Below, one piece after another: positions 25,818 to 33,451 of a stretch of 64,000 nucleotides of DNA (position 1 is its first letter; every line of letters starts with the position of its first letter). The notes below the pieces were generated by a model, which did no database searches, was not told where the DNA came from, and was given only the letters and a program-made list of their open reading frames with translations. The position numbers were made by a program, and so were the translations under genes. Source of the stretch: Nitratireductor luteus (lineage in GTDB: Bacteria; Pseudomonadota; Alphaproteobacteria; Rhizobiales; Rhizobiaceae). Location: contig NZ_JAOANW010000006.1 in the NCBI RefSeq assembly GCF_026162365.1, forward strand, positions 186,001 through 250,000, in the 5' to 3' direction.

Positions 25818-27083
25818 TCAGAACTTTTCAAGGACGCCGTTCACGCCCTCGATGATTTCCACCGATGCATCGGCGGCCGAGATCTGGCCATAGGCATGCG
25901 CTTCCAGCGTATCCTGGAAAATTTCGCGCACCTCCGGATGTTCGTTGAAGGGCGAAACGGTCGGCCCCTTGGCCTCCATGACGATCCGGTTCGCCTCGAG
26001 CAGCTGCGGATTGATGGCGCCGCTGTCGGCGAGCGTCTCGGAGGCGATCCGGCTTGCCGGGATGCCGCGCGAATCGCCCAGCGCCTGAATGCCTTCGGGC
26101 TCGTTCAAAAGGCAGTTGACGATCTGGGCCGCAGCTTCCGGGTTCTTGCTGTTCTTGGAGATCGAGAAGACCATGGAGGGCTTGCGGTACACGCCCTCCG
26201 TCACCGCATCATGGATCGTCAGCAGCTTCACCGGCACCAGTTCCTGGCCCTCTTCCAGAGGGTCGTTGAACTTGGAATAGGTCGAATCCCACTCATAGGA
26301 CCCCGCGATGCGGCCGTCCGACCAGGCGGGCAGCTCGAACAATTCCACATTGCCGCCACCGGCCACCGTCTTCCATGACCGGATGACGCCCTGGTCGACG
26401 AGGCTCTGGTGGAACTCGATTCCCTTCTGCAGTTCCTCCGCCGACCAGGCGACCGTGTTGGTTGCCGGGTCGATCAGGTCCTTGCCGGTCATCTGCGTTG
26501 TCGCCAGCGAAACGACGAGAACGGCGGTCAGCCCGTTCTGCCCTGTGGCGTCGAAGGGGAAATAGTCCTCGCCCAGCTTTTCCTTGAAGACGGATGCCGC
26601 CGAGATGAGGTCGTCCCAGGTGGCGGGAAGAGGAACGCCGGCCTTCTCGAAGGACGCCTTGTTGAAGAAGAAGACGCGGCCCGTGGTGGAGATCGGCAGG
26701 CCGTTCAGCTTGCCGTTCATCGTCCCGCTTTCCAGCTGCTCCTCCGGCCACTGGCCGAGATCGATCGTATCGGAATACTCGCGCAGATCGGCAAAGCCCG
26801 AGCCGTCCAGCGACAGCAGCGGCAGCCAGGGCCAGTTGATCTGCATGATGTCGGCCTCGGTGCCGCCGGCAAGCTGCGTGGTCACCTTTTCCTGATGACC
26901 CGTCCACCCGGTGAATTCCGGCTGGATCGTATGGCCATGCTTTTCGCCGCAGGCCTTCAGCGCCTCCTGCGTGGCGATGTGGCGGCTGTCGCCACCCCAC
27001 CACGACATGCGCAGATCCGCCGCCTGCGCGGCGCCTGCGCCCAGTAAAAGAATTGTTGCAAGTGCTGTTGCTGTCTTCTTCAT
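25818..27083 (-). CDS. Oligogalacturonide/rhamnogalacturonide ABC importer solute-binding protein (TogB-like)
   Basis: A 421-residue periplasmic protein. The start ATG 27083 has GGGAGGAT upstream and gives signal peptide MKKTATALATILLLGAGAAQA. The mature start ADLRMSWWGGDSRHIATQEAL and the blocks FTGWTGHQEKVTTQLAGGTEADIMQINWPWLPLLS are typical of TogB-type binding proteins for pectic oligomers. Unusually for the operon type it lies downstream of the ATPase gene, followed by GH105. It delivers oligouronides to the two permeases at 28237-30029. Ligand assignment is by family resemblance and by the GH4/GH105 neighbours. Confidence 0.9.
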   Translation of the reverse strand: MKKTATALATILLLGAGAAQAADLRMSWWGGDSRHIATQEALKACGEKHGHTIQPEFTGWTGHQEKVTTQLAGGTEADIMQINWPWLPLLSLDGSGFADLREYSDTIDLGQWPEEQLESGTMNGKLNGLPISTTGRVFFFNKASFEKAGVPLPATWDDLISAASVFKEKLGEDYFPFDATGQNGLTAVLVVSLATTQMTGKDLIDPATNTVAWSAEELQKGIEFHQSLVDQGVIRSWKTVAGGGNVELFELPAWSDGRIAGSYEWDSTYSKFNDPLEEGQELVPVKLLTIHDAVTEGVYRKPSMVFSISKNSKNPEAAAQIVNCLLNEPEGIQALGDSRGIPASRIASETLADSGAINPQLLEANRIVMEAKGPTVSPFNEHPEVREIFQDTLEAHAYGQISAADASVEIIEGVNGVLEKF

Positions 27084-27106
27084 TTCATCCTCCCGTTTGA
27101 TCTTGT

Positions 27107-28234
27107 TCAAGCTTCTGGCGGCAGGCTGATATTTCTTCCAGTCTGCCGGTCGAAGATGTGGACTGCCTCCTCGCGCGGGGTCAGCCGGATATGGTCGTCG
27201 TGGATGTCGGCGGGGTTGTAGCGATCGGAAGGCACAACGGCGACGAGCCGCATGCCGGCGAGATCGACGTGGAGATAGACCTCGTGCCCCATGAACTCGA
27301 CATGGGCCACGGTGCCTTCCAGTGCATTGTCGTCGTCCTGTGCGGCGATGCTCAGATGCTGAGGCCTGATACCCACCGTCACCGCATCACCGTCCTTTGC
27401 CTTCAGCCGGTCGGTCAGCGCCGGCCCGAAGGACAGCGGCTGCCCGGCGAGCGCGACCGTCAGCCCGCCATTAGCGACGACGGTCCCCTCCAGAAGGTTC
27501 ATTTCCGGGCTGCCGATAAACCCGGCGACGAAGGCGTTTTCCGGCCGGTTGTAGAGCGTCACCGGGTCGGCCACCTGCATGATATGGCCGTCCTTCATGA
27601 CGCAGATCCGGTCGCCCATGGTCATGGCCTCGGTCTGGTCGTGGGTCACATAGACCACGGTGGAGGACAGCCCGTCCCGCTTCAGGCGCTTGTGCAGATC
27701 GGTGATGCGCACGCGCATGGAAGCGCGCAGCTTTGCGTCGAGATTGGACAGCGGCTCGTCGAACAGGAAGACTTCCGGCTTCTTGATGAGCGCCCGGCCC
27801 ACGGCCACGCGCTGCGCCTGCCCGCCGGAAAGCTGCTTGGGCAGCCGGTCGAGCAATGGATCGATCTCCAGGATGCCCGCCACCGCGCGGGTGCTCTCCT
27901 CGATCTCGGGCTTCGGCCGCCGCTTCAGCTTCAGCCCGAAGGCAAGGTTGTTGCGCACCTTCATGTGGGGGTAGAGCGCGTAGTTCTGGAACACCATGGA
28001 GATGCCGCGCTGGCCGGGCGGCAGATTGTTGACGATCCTGTCGCCGATGCGCACTTCGCCGCCGGTGATCGTCTCCAGACCTGCAATCATGCGCAAGGTG
28101 GTGGATTTGGCGCAGCCGGAAGGGCCGACCAGCACCATGAACTCGCCGTCGTTCACGTCGAGGCTGATGCCGTGCACCGCCTTGAAGGCGTTGCCATAGA
28201 CCTTTTCCAGGTTTCGGATCTGCAAACGCGCCAT
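27107..28234 (-). CDS. Pectic-oligosaccharide ABC importer ATP-binding protein (TogA/UgpC-like)
   Basis: A 375-residue CUT1 ATPase. The Walker A is GPSGCAKSTTLRMIAG, where alanine replaces the usual glycine before the lysine (GCAKS instead of GCGKS); this change occurs in a subset of rhizobial sugar ATPases and keeps Lys-Ser. The signature is LSGGQAQRVAVGRALI, Walker B is [14 protein letters not shown], the switch is THDQTEAMTM, and a TOBE-containing C-terminal domain follows. ATG 28234 sits 2 bases after the permease stop; the longer frame is a shadow within the permease gene. Confidence 0.92.
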   Translation of the reverse strand: MARLQIRNLEKVYGNAFKAVHGISLDVNDGEFMVLVGPSGCAKSTTLRMIAGLETITGGEVRIGDRIVNNLPPGQRGISMVFQNYALYPHMKVRNNLAFGLKLKRRPKPEIEESTRAVAGILEIDPLLDRLPKQLSGGQAQRVAVGRALIKKPEVFLFDEPLSNLDAKLRASMRVRITDLHKRLKRDGLSSTVVYVTHDQTEAMTMGDRICVMKDGHIMQVADPVTLYNRPENAFVAGFIGSPEMNLLEGTVVANGGLTVALAGQPLSFGPALTDRLKAKDGDAVTVGIRPQHLSIAAQDDDNALEGTVAHVEFMGHEVYLHVDLAGMRLVAVVPSDRYNPADIHDDHIRLTPREEAVHIFDRQTGRNISLPPEA

Positions 28235-28236
28235 GG

Positions 28237-29142
28237 CTAACCTTTCACTCCGCCCGTCGAGATGCCCTCGATGAAATACTTCTGCGCCAGGAAGAACACG
28301 ACGAGCGCGGGCATCAACGCCAGCACGGACATAGCCAGGATGCGGTTCCACTGGAACGCCTCGGTCGTGTCGATCGACAGTTTCAGGGCCAGCGAGATGG
28401 GATATTTGTCGACCGAGGACAGGTAGATGAGCGGACCCAGAAAGTCGTTCATGGTCCACATGAACTGGAACAGGCAGACCGAGATCAGCGCCGGCGCCAG
28501 CATCGGCACGACGATATAGATCAGCGTCTGCAGCGTGTTGGCCCCGTCGACGCGGGCGGCCTCCTCCATGTCGCGCGGTATGGCCCGCAGGAACTGGATC
28601 AGCATGAAGACGAAGAACGCGTCTCCCGCGAAGGCCGACGGCACCCAGAGCGGCAGGAAGGTGTCGAGCCAGCCAAGATCACGGAACAGCAGATAGTGTG
28701 GAATGCGCGTGACCACGTTGGGCAGGAGCAGCGTCGCGATGAGCGTGGCGAAGAGGATCTTCTTGCCTGGAAACTCGAAGCGGGCAAAGCCGTAGGCCAC
28801 GGCTGCGCAGGAGATGGCGGTACCGATCGTCTTGGGCAGGATGATGAGGAACGTGTTCCAGAAGAAGGTCGCGAACGTATAGGGCGTCGAGGTCTTCCAG
28901 CCTTGGATATAGCCGTCGATCGTGGGCTCCTGCGGGATGAAGCCGGGATTGGTGAAGATCTCGGAATTGGTCTTGAAGGAGGCGCCGATCAGCCAGATCA
29001 GCGGGTAGAGCATGATGAAGCCGACGCCCGCCAGGAGGAAGTAGCGCACGGCCGATGAGATCACGTGCATGCGCCGGCTTTCGATATGCGCGCGTGCGGT
29101 TTCGAGTTCGGCGGCGGCGGGGACGGCGATCTCCTGTGTCAT
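28237..29142 (-). CDS. Pectic-oligosaccharide ABC importer permease (TogN/MalG-like)
   Basis: A 301-residue permease. A cytoplasmic N-tail of about 30 residues precedes the first helix YFLLAGVGFIMLYPLIWLIGASF. Six membrane segments can be counted, with the EAA loop EEAARVDGANTLQTLIYIVVPMLAPALI and the QKYFIEGISTGGVKG end typical of MalG-type CUT1 subunits. ATG 29142 lies 2 bases after the preceding permease stop; the long frame upstream is not used. It pairs with the permease at 29145-30029. Confidence 0.92.
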   Translation of the reverse strand: MTQEIAVPAAAELETARAHIESRRMHVISSAVRYFLLAGVGFIMLYPLIWLIGASFKTNSEIFTNPGFIPQEPTIDGYIQGWKTSTPYTFATFFWNTFLIILPKTIGTAISCAAVAYGFARFEFPGKKILFATLIATLLLPNVVTRIPHYLLFRDLGWLDTFLPLWVPSAFAGDAFFVFMLIQFLRAIPRDMEEAARVDGANTLQTLIYIVVPMLAPALISVCLFQFMWTMNDFLGPLIYLSSVDKYPISLALKLSIDTTEAFQWNRILAMSVLALMPALVVFFLAQKYFIEGISTGGVKG

Positions 29143-29144
29143 CG

Positions 29145-30029
29145 TCAGCTCCTCTTGTCCCCGGCGTAGTAGACCCAGTGGCGCGACGACCAGAAGGCGA
29201 TCAGCGTCAGCACCATGATGATGGCGAACAGCACCCAGGCGATCGCCGAGGCGTAACCCATGTCGAACTTCTTGAAGGCTTCCTCGTAGATGTAGAGAGG
29301 CAGGAGGTAGGTCGATTTCAGCGGCCCGCCCTGGGTGATGACGTAGGGGCCGTTGAACTCCTGGAACGCCTGCACCATCTGCATGATCAGGTTGAAGAAG
29401 ATGACCGGCGTGATGAGCGGCAGCGTGATGTAGACGAAGGTATGCCACTTGCCAGCCCCGTCGATCGCCGCCGCCTCATAGAGCGTCTTGTCGATGCTTT
29501 GCAGCGCGGCGAGGAAGATGACCATGGCCGAGCCGAACTGCCACAGGCGCAGCAGCGTGATGGTGAAGAGCGCATTGTCGGGATCGCCGAACCAGTTGAC
29601 CGGCTCGCCGCCAAGCGCCGTGATGACCATGTTCACCAGACCGGAATCGGCGAAGATGTAGCGCCACAGCACCGCCACCGCGATGGATCCGCCGAGGATC
29701 GACGGCACGTAATAGGCCGTGCGGAAGAAATTGATGAATTTCAGCCGATAGTTCAGGATATACGCGATGAACAGCGCGAAGACGAGCTTCAGCGGCACCG
29801 TCAGGAGCACGTAGAGAAGCGTCACCCTCAGCGATTTCCTGAAGGTCCGGTCGCGCGTGAACAGTTCCGTGTAGTTGTCGAGGCCCGACCATCGCGGCTT
29901 GCTCAGCAAATCGTAGTCGGTAAAGCTGAGATAAAAGGACGCGATGAACGGGATCGCGGTAAAGATCAGCAGCCCGGCAATGTAAGGCGCGACATAGGCA
30001 AGGCCGAGATATCTGCTGTCGCCGCCCAT
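29145..30029 (-). CDS. Pectic-oligosaccharide ABC importer permease (TogM/MalF-like)
   Basis: A 294-residue permease with six hydrophobic segments starting at YLGLAYVAPYIAGLLIFTAIPFIASFYLSF. The F-T-D-Y-D-L motif follows the first helix, and the EAA loop is YEAAAIDGAGKWHTFVYITLPLITPVIFF. The ATG overlaps the stop of the GH4 gene as TGATG, giving translational coupling between enzyme and transporter. Its specificity comes from the operon context. Confidence 0.92.
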   Translation of the reverse strand: MGGDSRYLGLAYVAPYIAGLLIFTAIPFIASFYLSFTDYDLLSKPRWSGLDNYTELFTRDRTFRKSLRVTLLYVLLTVPLKLVFALFIAYILNYRLKFINFFRTAYYVPSILGGSIAVAVLWRYIFADSGLVNMVITALGGEPVNWFGDPDNALFTITLLRLWQFGSAMVIFLAALQSIDKTLYEAAAIDGAGKWHTFVYITLPLITPVIFFNLIMQMVQAFQEFNGPYVITQGGPLKSTYLLPLYIYEEAFKKFDMGYASAIAWVLFAIIMVLTLIAFWSSRHWVYYAGDKRS

Positions 30030-31423
30030 CAGCCGGCCCTTTTCAACGCTTCCGGAAGGAACTCGGCCGTAGCCGCCACCATCTGGCCGAACAGGTCGCG
30101 AGCCTTGTCGGGGCCGAGAGGAGCGACCAGCGGGTCGCTGAGGAACAGCGGGAACAGATCGTCCCGCCGGCCCTCGATAACCGCCGCGACCAGTGCGGTC
30201 TGGCGCTCGGCATGCGGCTTGACGATGAGCTCCAGCGCCTCGGGCAGTCGGCCCGAATGCAGCGGCTGGATTCCGGCGGGAGAGAACCGGGCGTTGGTTT
30301 CCACCACGACGCCCTCGGCAAATCCCGAAAGCTGGCCGCGATTGGGCAGGTTGACGTTGGTCACGTGCGCCGCGCCGCCGGCCAGAGCCTTGATCTCTGC
30401 CACCAATGCCTCCTCGGACGCGGCGAGCGGAGGCAAAGGCGCGCCGGCATCGAGCTCAGCCGCCGCGCGGCGTTTCTCATCCCGCTCGCGCATGCGGTAG
30501 TCCACGGGCGTCAGCCCGAAGCCGAATTCCTCGTTGCGGTCGAGATACCAGGTCTGGGGCACGAACTCGGCCAGGTGCCGGTCCCCTGCCGCCGCGGCAA
30601 TGCCGAACCGCGAGGCAAGGTCGAACTTGACCATGTTGTGGTCCAGGAAGCAGCGCTCCTGCTCGTTGCCGGGATCGATCGGCGTCGCGCGCCAGCCGGA
30701 CGCGCGATGGGTCCGGGCGAAATCCAGATAATCCTGCAACATGTCGACACCGCCGACCACGGCGCGGTCGACGAAGGTGAAATGGTTGATGCCGAGCACA
30801 TTCACCTCGACATCGCGGAAGCTGTAGCTGACGCTGCCCGCCTTGCGGTTGGCGAGCCATGCCACGATGTGCCGCAGCTTCGTCACCTCGTGGCACTCGC
30901 CCCACGCCTTGATGCCCGGGAAAACGGCGTAGAGCGCCCCCGTCAGCACCGACATCGGATTTGTAAGGTTGCAGACATAGGCATCCGGGCAGCAGGCCCT
31001 GATCGATTGCGCTATCTCCGCCAGCATGGGAATGGACCGCATGGCGCGCACGAAGCCGCCCGGCCCGACCGTGTCGCCGACCGACTGGCGGATGCCGTAG
31101 CGTTCCGGCAGGGCGATGTCGGAGGCCATCGTCTCCAAAGTGCCCGGCAAGATCGAGATGACGACCACATCGGCACCGTCGAGCGCATCCTCGATGCGCT
31201 CATGCGCCGTATAGCGGGCGGGCTTGCCCTTGCCGGCCTGCGCTATGCGCCGCCCGAGACGGGCGTTTCGCTCGGCGGCGGCGAGATTGATGTCGTAGAG
31301 GCGCATGTCGACGGCCAGCGTGCCGTCCTGGGCGATGTCGCCCATCAGTTTGGTCGCCCAGTTGAGCGAACCTCCGCCGATATAGGCTATCGCAAGGCTC
31401 TTTTGATCTTCAAAATCATGCAT
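30029..31423 (-). CDS. Glycoside hydrolase family 4, probable alpha-galacturonidase
   Basis: A 464-residue NAD- and Mn-dependent glycosidase. The Rossmann motif IAYIGGGSLNWATKL lies at residues 12-26, then VISILPGTLETM, CNLTNPMSVLTGALY (substrate and cofactor Asn152), and the metal ligands Cys177 in WGECHEV and His214 in GINHFTF. Among GH4 enzymes, the GGGSLNW-x-x-x-LMGD start and IRQSVGDTVGPGGFVRAMRSIP resemble LplD-type alpha-galacturonidases more than alpha-glucosidases. It would cleave galacturonate from imported pectic oligomers by an oxidation-elimination mechanism. First gene of the operon; no strong ribosome site is visible. Divergent from the AraC regulator. Confidence 0.87.
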   Translation of the reverse strand: MHDFEDQKSLAIAYIGGGSLNWATKLMGDIAQDGTLAVDMRLYDINLAAAERNARLGRRIAQAGKGKPARYTAHERIEDALDGADVVVISILPGTLETMASDIALPERYGIRQSVGDTVGPGGFVRAMRSIPMLAEIAQSIRACCPDAYVCNLTNPMSVLTGALYAVFPGIKAWGECHEVTKLRHIVAWLANRKAGSVSYSFRDVEVNVLGINHFTFVDRAVVGGVDMLQDYLDFARTHRASGWRATPIDPGNEQERCFLDHNMVKFDLASRFGIAAAAGDRHLAEFVPQTWYLDRNEEFGFGLTPVDYRMRERDEKRRAAAELDAGAPLPPLAASEEALVAEIKALAGGAAHVTNVNLPNRGQLSGFAEGVVVETNARFSPAGIQPLHSGRLPEALELIVKPHAERQTALVAAVIEGRRDDLFPLFLSDPLVAPLGPDKARDLFGQMVAATAEFLPEALKRAG

Positions 31424-31533
31424 GTCGATATAGCGGACGATGCCGTGATCTGGAGCGGAGTGCCCAGATCGGGTGCCCGGCGTCGTCGGTTCCTCCCAGA
31501 ATGACGTGGTTTTCGCGCTTGCCGCGATGTATG

Positions 31534-31551
31534 GAGACAGTATTCTGTCTC
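31534..31551. promoter_or_regulatory. Perfect dyad in the GH4/AraC intergenic region
   Basis: GAGACAG (31534-31540), TATT, CTGTCTC (31545-31551) is a perfect 7+7 inverted repeat located between the divergent GH4 and AraC genes, about 38 bases before the regulator's start codon. AraC proteins usually bind direct repeats, so another repressor may act here. Confidence 0.5.
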
Positions 31552-31588
31552 ACGCGTCCATTTGAAATTGACGAATCTGGAAAAAGGG

Positions 31589-32515
31589 ATGGACAAAACT
31601 GAAGGTGGCGTTCTGGCCGGCATCCCGGAGAACGCCCTGAAGCTCAACCTGACGCGCTCCGCCATCAAGATGCAGCACCCGCGGACATGGCGCGTCGACA
31701 AGTCGAACACCGTTCACGACCTCATCGTGTGCCTGAGCGGTAGCGGCAGCTATGTCGTCGACGACAGCGCCTACACGCTGACGCCGGGCGACGCCATGCT
31801 GATACCGGCCGGCAGCCATTTCGTCGGCTGGCACGCTTCCGGCGAGGCCTATACGGGCGTGGCGCAGCACTTCACGCTCGACGTCTTCGGCAGGCACGAC
31901 CTCATCTCGCAGATGCGCATCGAGCGGATCGTGCGCTTTTCGCGCTGGCCGCTGCTGGAACCGGTGATCCGCTACTATCACGACATCGCCCCTGCATCCT
32001 CGACGACACTCCTGCAGCACCATCTCTTCATGTTCATCCTGATCGAATTCCTGGAGGATGCCTTCATCGCCTGGAACACACCGCCGGTGGGCGCCGTGAG
32101 CACCGCCGACGGCATCTCGCTCAGCATCATGCTGGCCGCCGCCCGGATAACGGCCGAGCCGCTCGACGAGGATATCTGCGAGCGCGTCGTCGCCGAGGCG
32201 CCCTACAACCCCGAATATTTCAAGCGGGAGTTCCGCCGCCAGATCGGCTGGACGCCGAGAAAGTTCCAGGAGTTCAAAAGGATGGAGCGGGCCATGAACA
32301 TACTCGCCAGCGGCAACACGGTGAGCGACACCGCCGCCCTCGTCGGCTATTCCGACGTCTATTACTTCTCGCGCATGTTCAAGCGCCACATCGGGACCAG
32401 CCCGGTCGGCTACAAGCTTGCCGTCAAGGAAAGCCAGAACGGCAGGTTCCCGCGCGGCGAGGAAGACGGCCAGGTCATGTATCCACTGGTGGAACGGCAG
32501 GAACAAACCCTGTAA
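31589..32515 (+). CDS. AraC-family transcriptional regulator
   Basis: A 308-residue regulator. The N-terminal cupin-like sensing domain has VHDLIVCLSGSGSYVVDDSAYTLTPGDAMLIPAGS at about residues 40-80. The C-terminal ~100 residues carry two helix-turn-helix motifs, the second in VSDTAALVGYSDVYYFSRMFKRHIGTSPVGYK. ATG 31589 follows GGAAAAAGGG; the TTG at 31562 would give an extended form without a ribosome site. It is divergent from the pectin-oligomer operon and is its likely activator, sensing a pectin breakdown product. Confidence 0.9.
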   Translation: MDKTEGGVLAGIPENALKLNLTRSAIKMQHPRTWRVDKSNTVHDLIVCLSGSGSYVVDDSAYTLTPGDAMLIPAGSHFVGWHASGEAYTGVAQHFTLDVFGRHDLISQMRIERIVRFSRWPLLEPVIRYYHDIAPASSTTLLQHHLFMFILIEFLEDAFIAWNTPPVGAVSTADGISLSIMLAAARITAEPLDEDICERVVAEAPYNPEYFKREFRRQIGWTPRKFQEFKRMERAMNILASGNTVSDTAALVGYSDVYYFSRMFKRHIGTSPVGYKLAVKESQNGRFPRGEEDGQVMYPLVERQEQTL

Positions 32516-32530
32516 CCGGCGACCTGCGAC

Positions 32531-33451
32531 CTACATCGCGGCAAGCGCCGATACCGCCTTGACAGCGGCCGAGGCGCGGTTTTCCACACCCAGCTTGACA
32601 TAGACCTGTTCCAGATGCTTGGTCACGGTGCGCGGACTCAGGTCCAGTATCTCGGCGATATCCCGGTTGGTCTTGCCGCGCGCGACCCACATGAGAACCT
32701 CGCTTTCCCGGTGGGTGAGCGCGAAATGCCGGCGCAACACCTCGTCCTGCCGGTCCTCGCCCTTGCTCAGGAGGCGGAACAGGAACTCGTCCTGCCCGAT
32801 CTGGCCGAGACACACGAGTTCGAATCGCCTGGTCCCGCTCACCGGAATATCGAGGGACTTGCCCAGCGGCGGGGTGCCGGCATGCGCCGCCATCCATTGC
32901 GCGGCGGCCTGGACTATTGCCTCAGGCGCATCCGGGCCGGCTTCCGGGGCCTCCAGCAGCCGGCTCGTCTGCGGCGTCGACCAGAGGATGTTGCCGGCCG
33001 CCGACAGGGCAAGCAGATGCCGGCCTGCGGCATCGAGCGCCAACCGGGTGCTTTGTGCCCGCCTGGCGTTGACCAGATGCACCCTCATGCGCGCGCGCAG
33101 CTCTTCCAGATTGATCGGCTTCGTCAGATAATCTACGCCGCCCGAATCCAGTGCATGAACGACATGCTCGGTCTGTGTCAGTCCGGTCATGAAGATCACC
33201 GGAATGTGGGCGGCCGTGGTGTGCCCCTTGAGCCGCCTGCAAGTCTCGAAACCGTCGAGACCCGGCATGACGGCGTCCATGAGAATAACATCGGGGCTGA
33301 TCTTGTCGACGATGTTCAGCGCCGCCTCGCCACTCGTTGCGACCAGCACCGTCACCCCCGCCTGCTCCATCGCGGTGGTCAGAAAGCCCAGCGTTTCGGG
33401 CGAATCATCGACAACCAATACGATTTCGCCAGCCGGCTCGCGATCATCCAT
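32531..33451 (-). CDS. LuxR-type response regulator (REC - sensor-like linker - HTH)
   Basis: A 306-residue regulator. The receiver domain is at about 8-125, with acidic pocket Asp15/Asp16, phospho-acceptor Asp59 in VILMDAVMPGLDGFE and Lys111 in YLTKPIN. A middle region of about 110 residues (LALDAAGRHLLALSAAGNILWSTPQTSRLL...) looks like a degenerate PAS-like domain. The LuxR/GerE helix-turn-helix is at about 243-300 (LTHRESEVLMWVARGKTNRDIAEILDLSPRTVTKHLEQVYVKLGVENR). It overlaps the sensor kinase by 8 bases and is surely its partner; divergent urtA is the obvious target. Confidence 0.92.
   Translation of the reverse strand: MDDREPAGEIVLVVDDSPETLGFLTTAMEQAGVTVLVATSGEAALNIVDKISPDVILMDAVMPGLDGFETCRRLKGHTTAAHIPVIFMTGLTQTEHVVHALDSGGVDYLTKPINLEELRARMRVHLVNARRAQSTRLALDAAGRHLLALSAAGNILWSTPQTSRLLEAPEAGPDAPEAIVQAAAQWMAAHAGTPPLGKSLDIPVSGTRRFELVCLGQIGQDEFLFRLLSKGEDRQDEVLRRHFALTHRESEVLMWVARGKTNRDIAEILDLSPRTVTKHLEQVYVKLGVENRASAAVKAVSALAAM

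Noticed and set aside
28085-28135. Walker A GCAKS in the pectic-oligomer ATPase as a loss of function
   Set aside because: The essential Lys-Ser is present and all other motifs are intact; similar variants occur in functional CUT1 ATPases.
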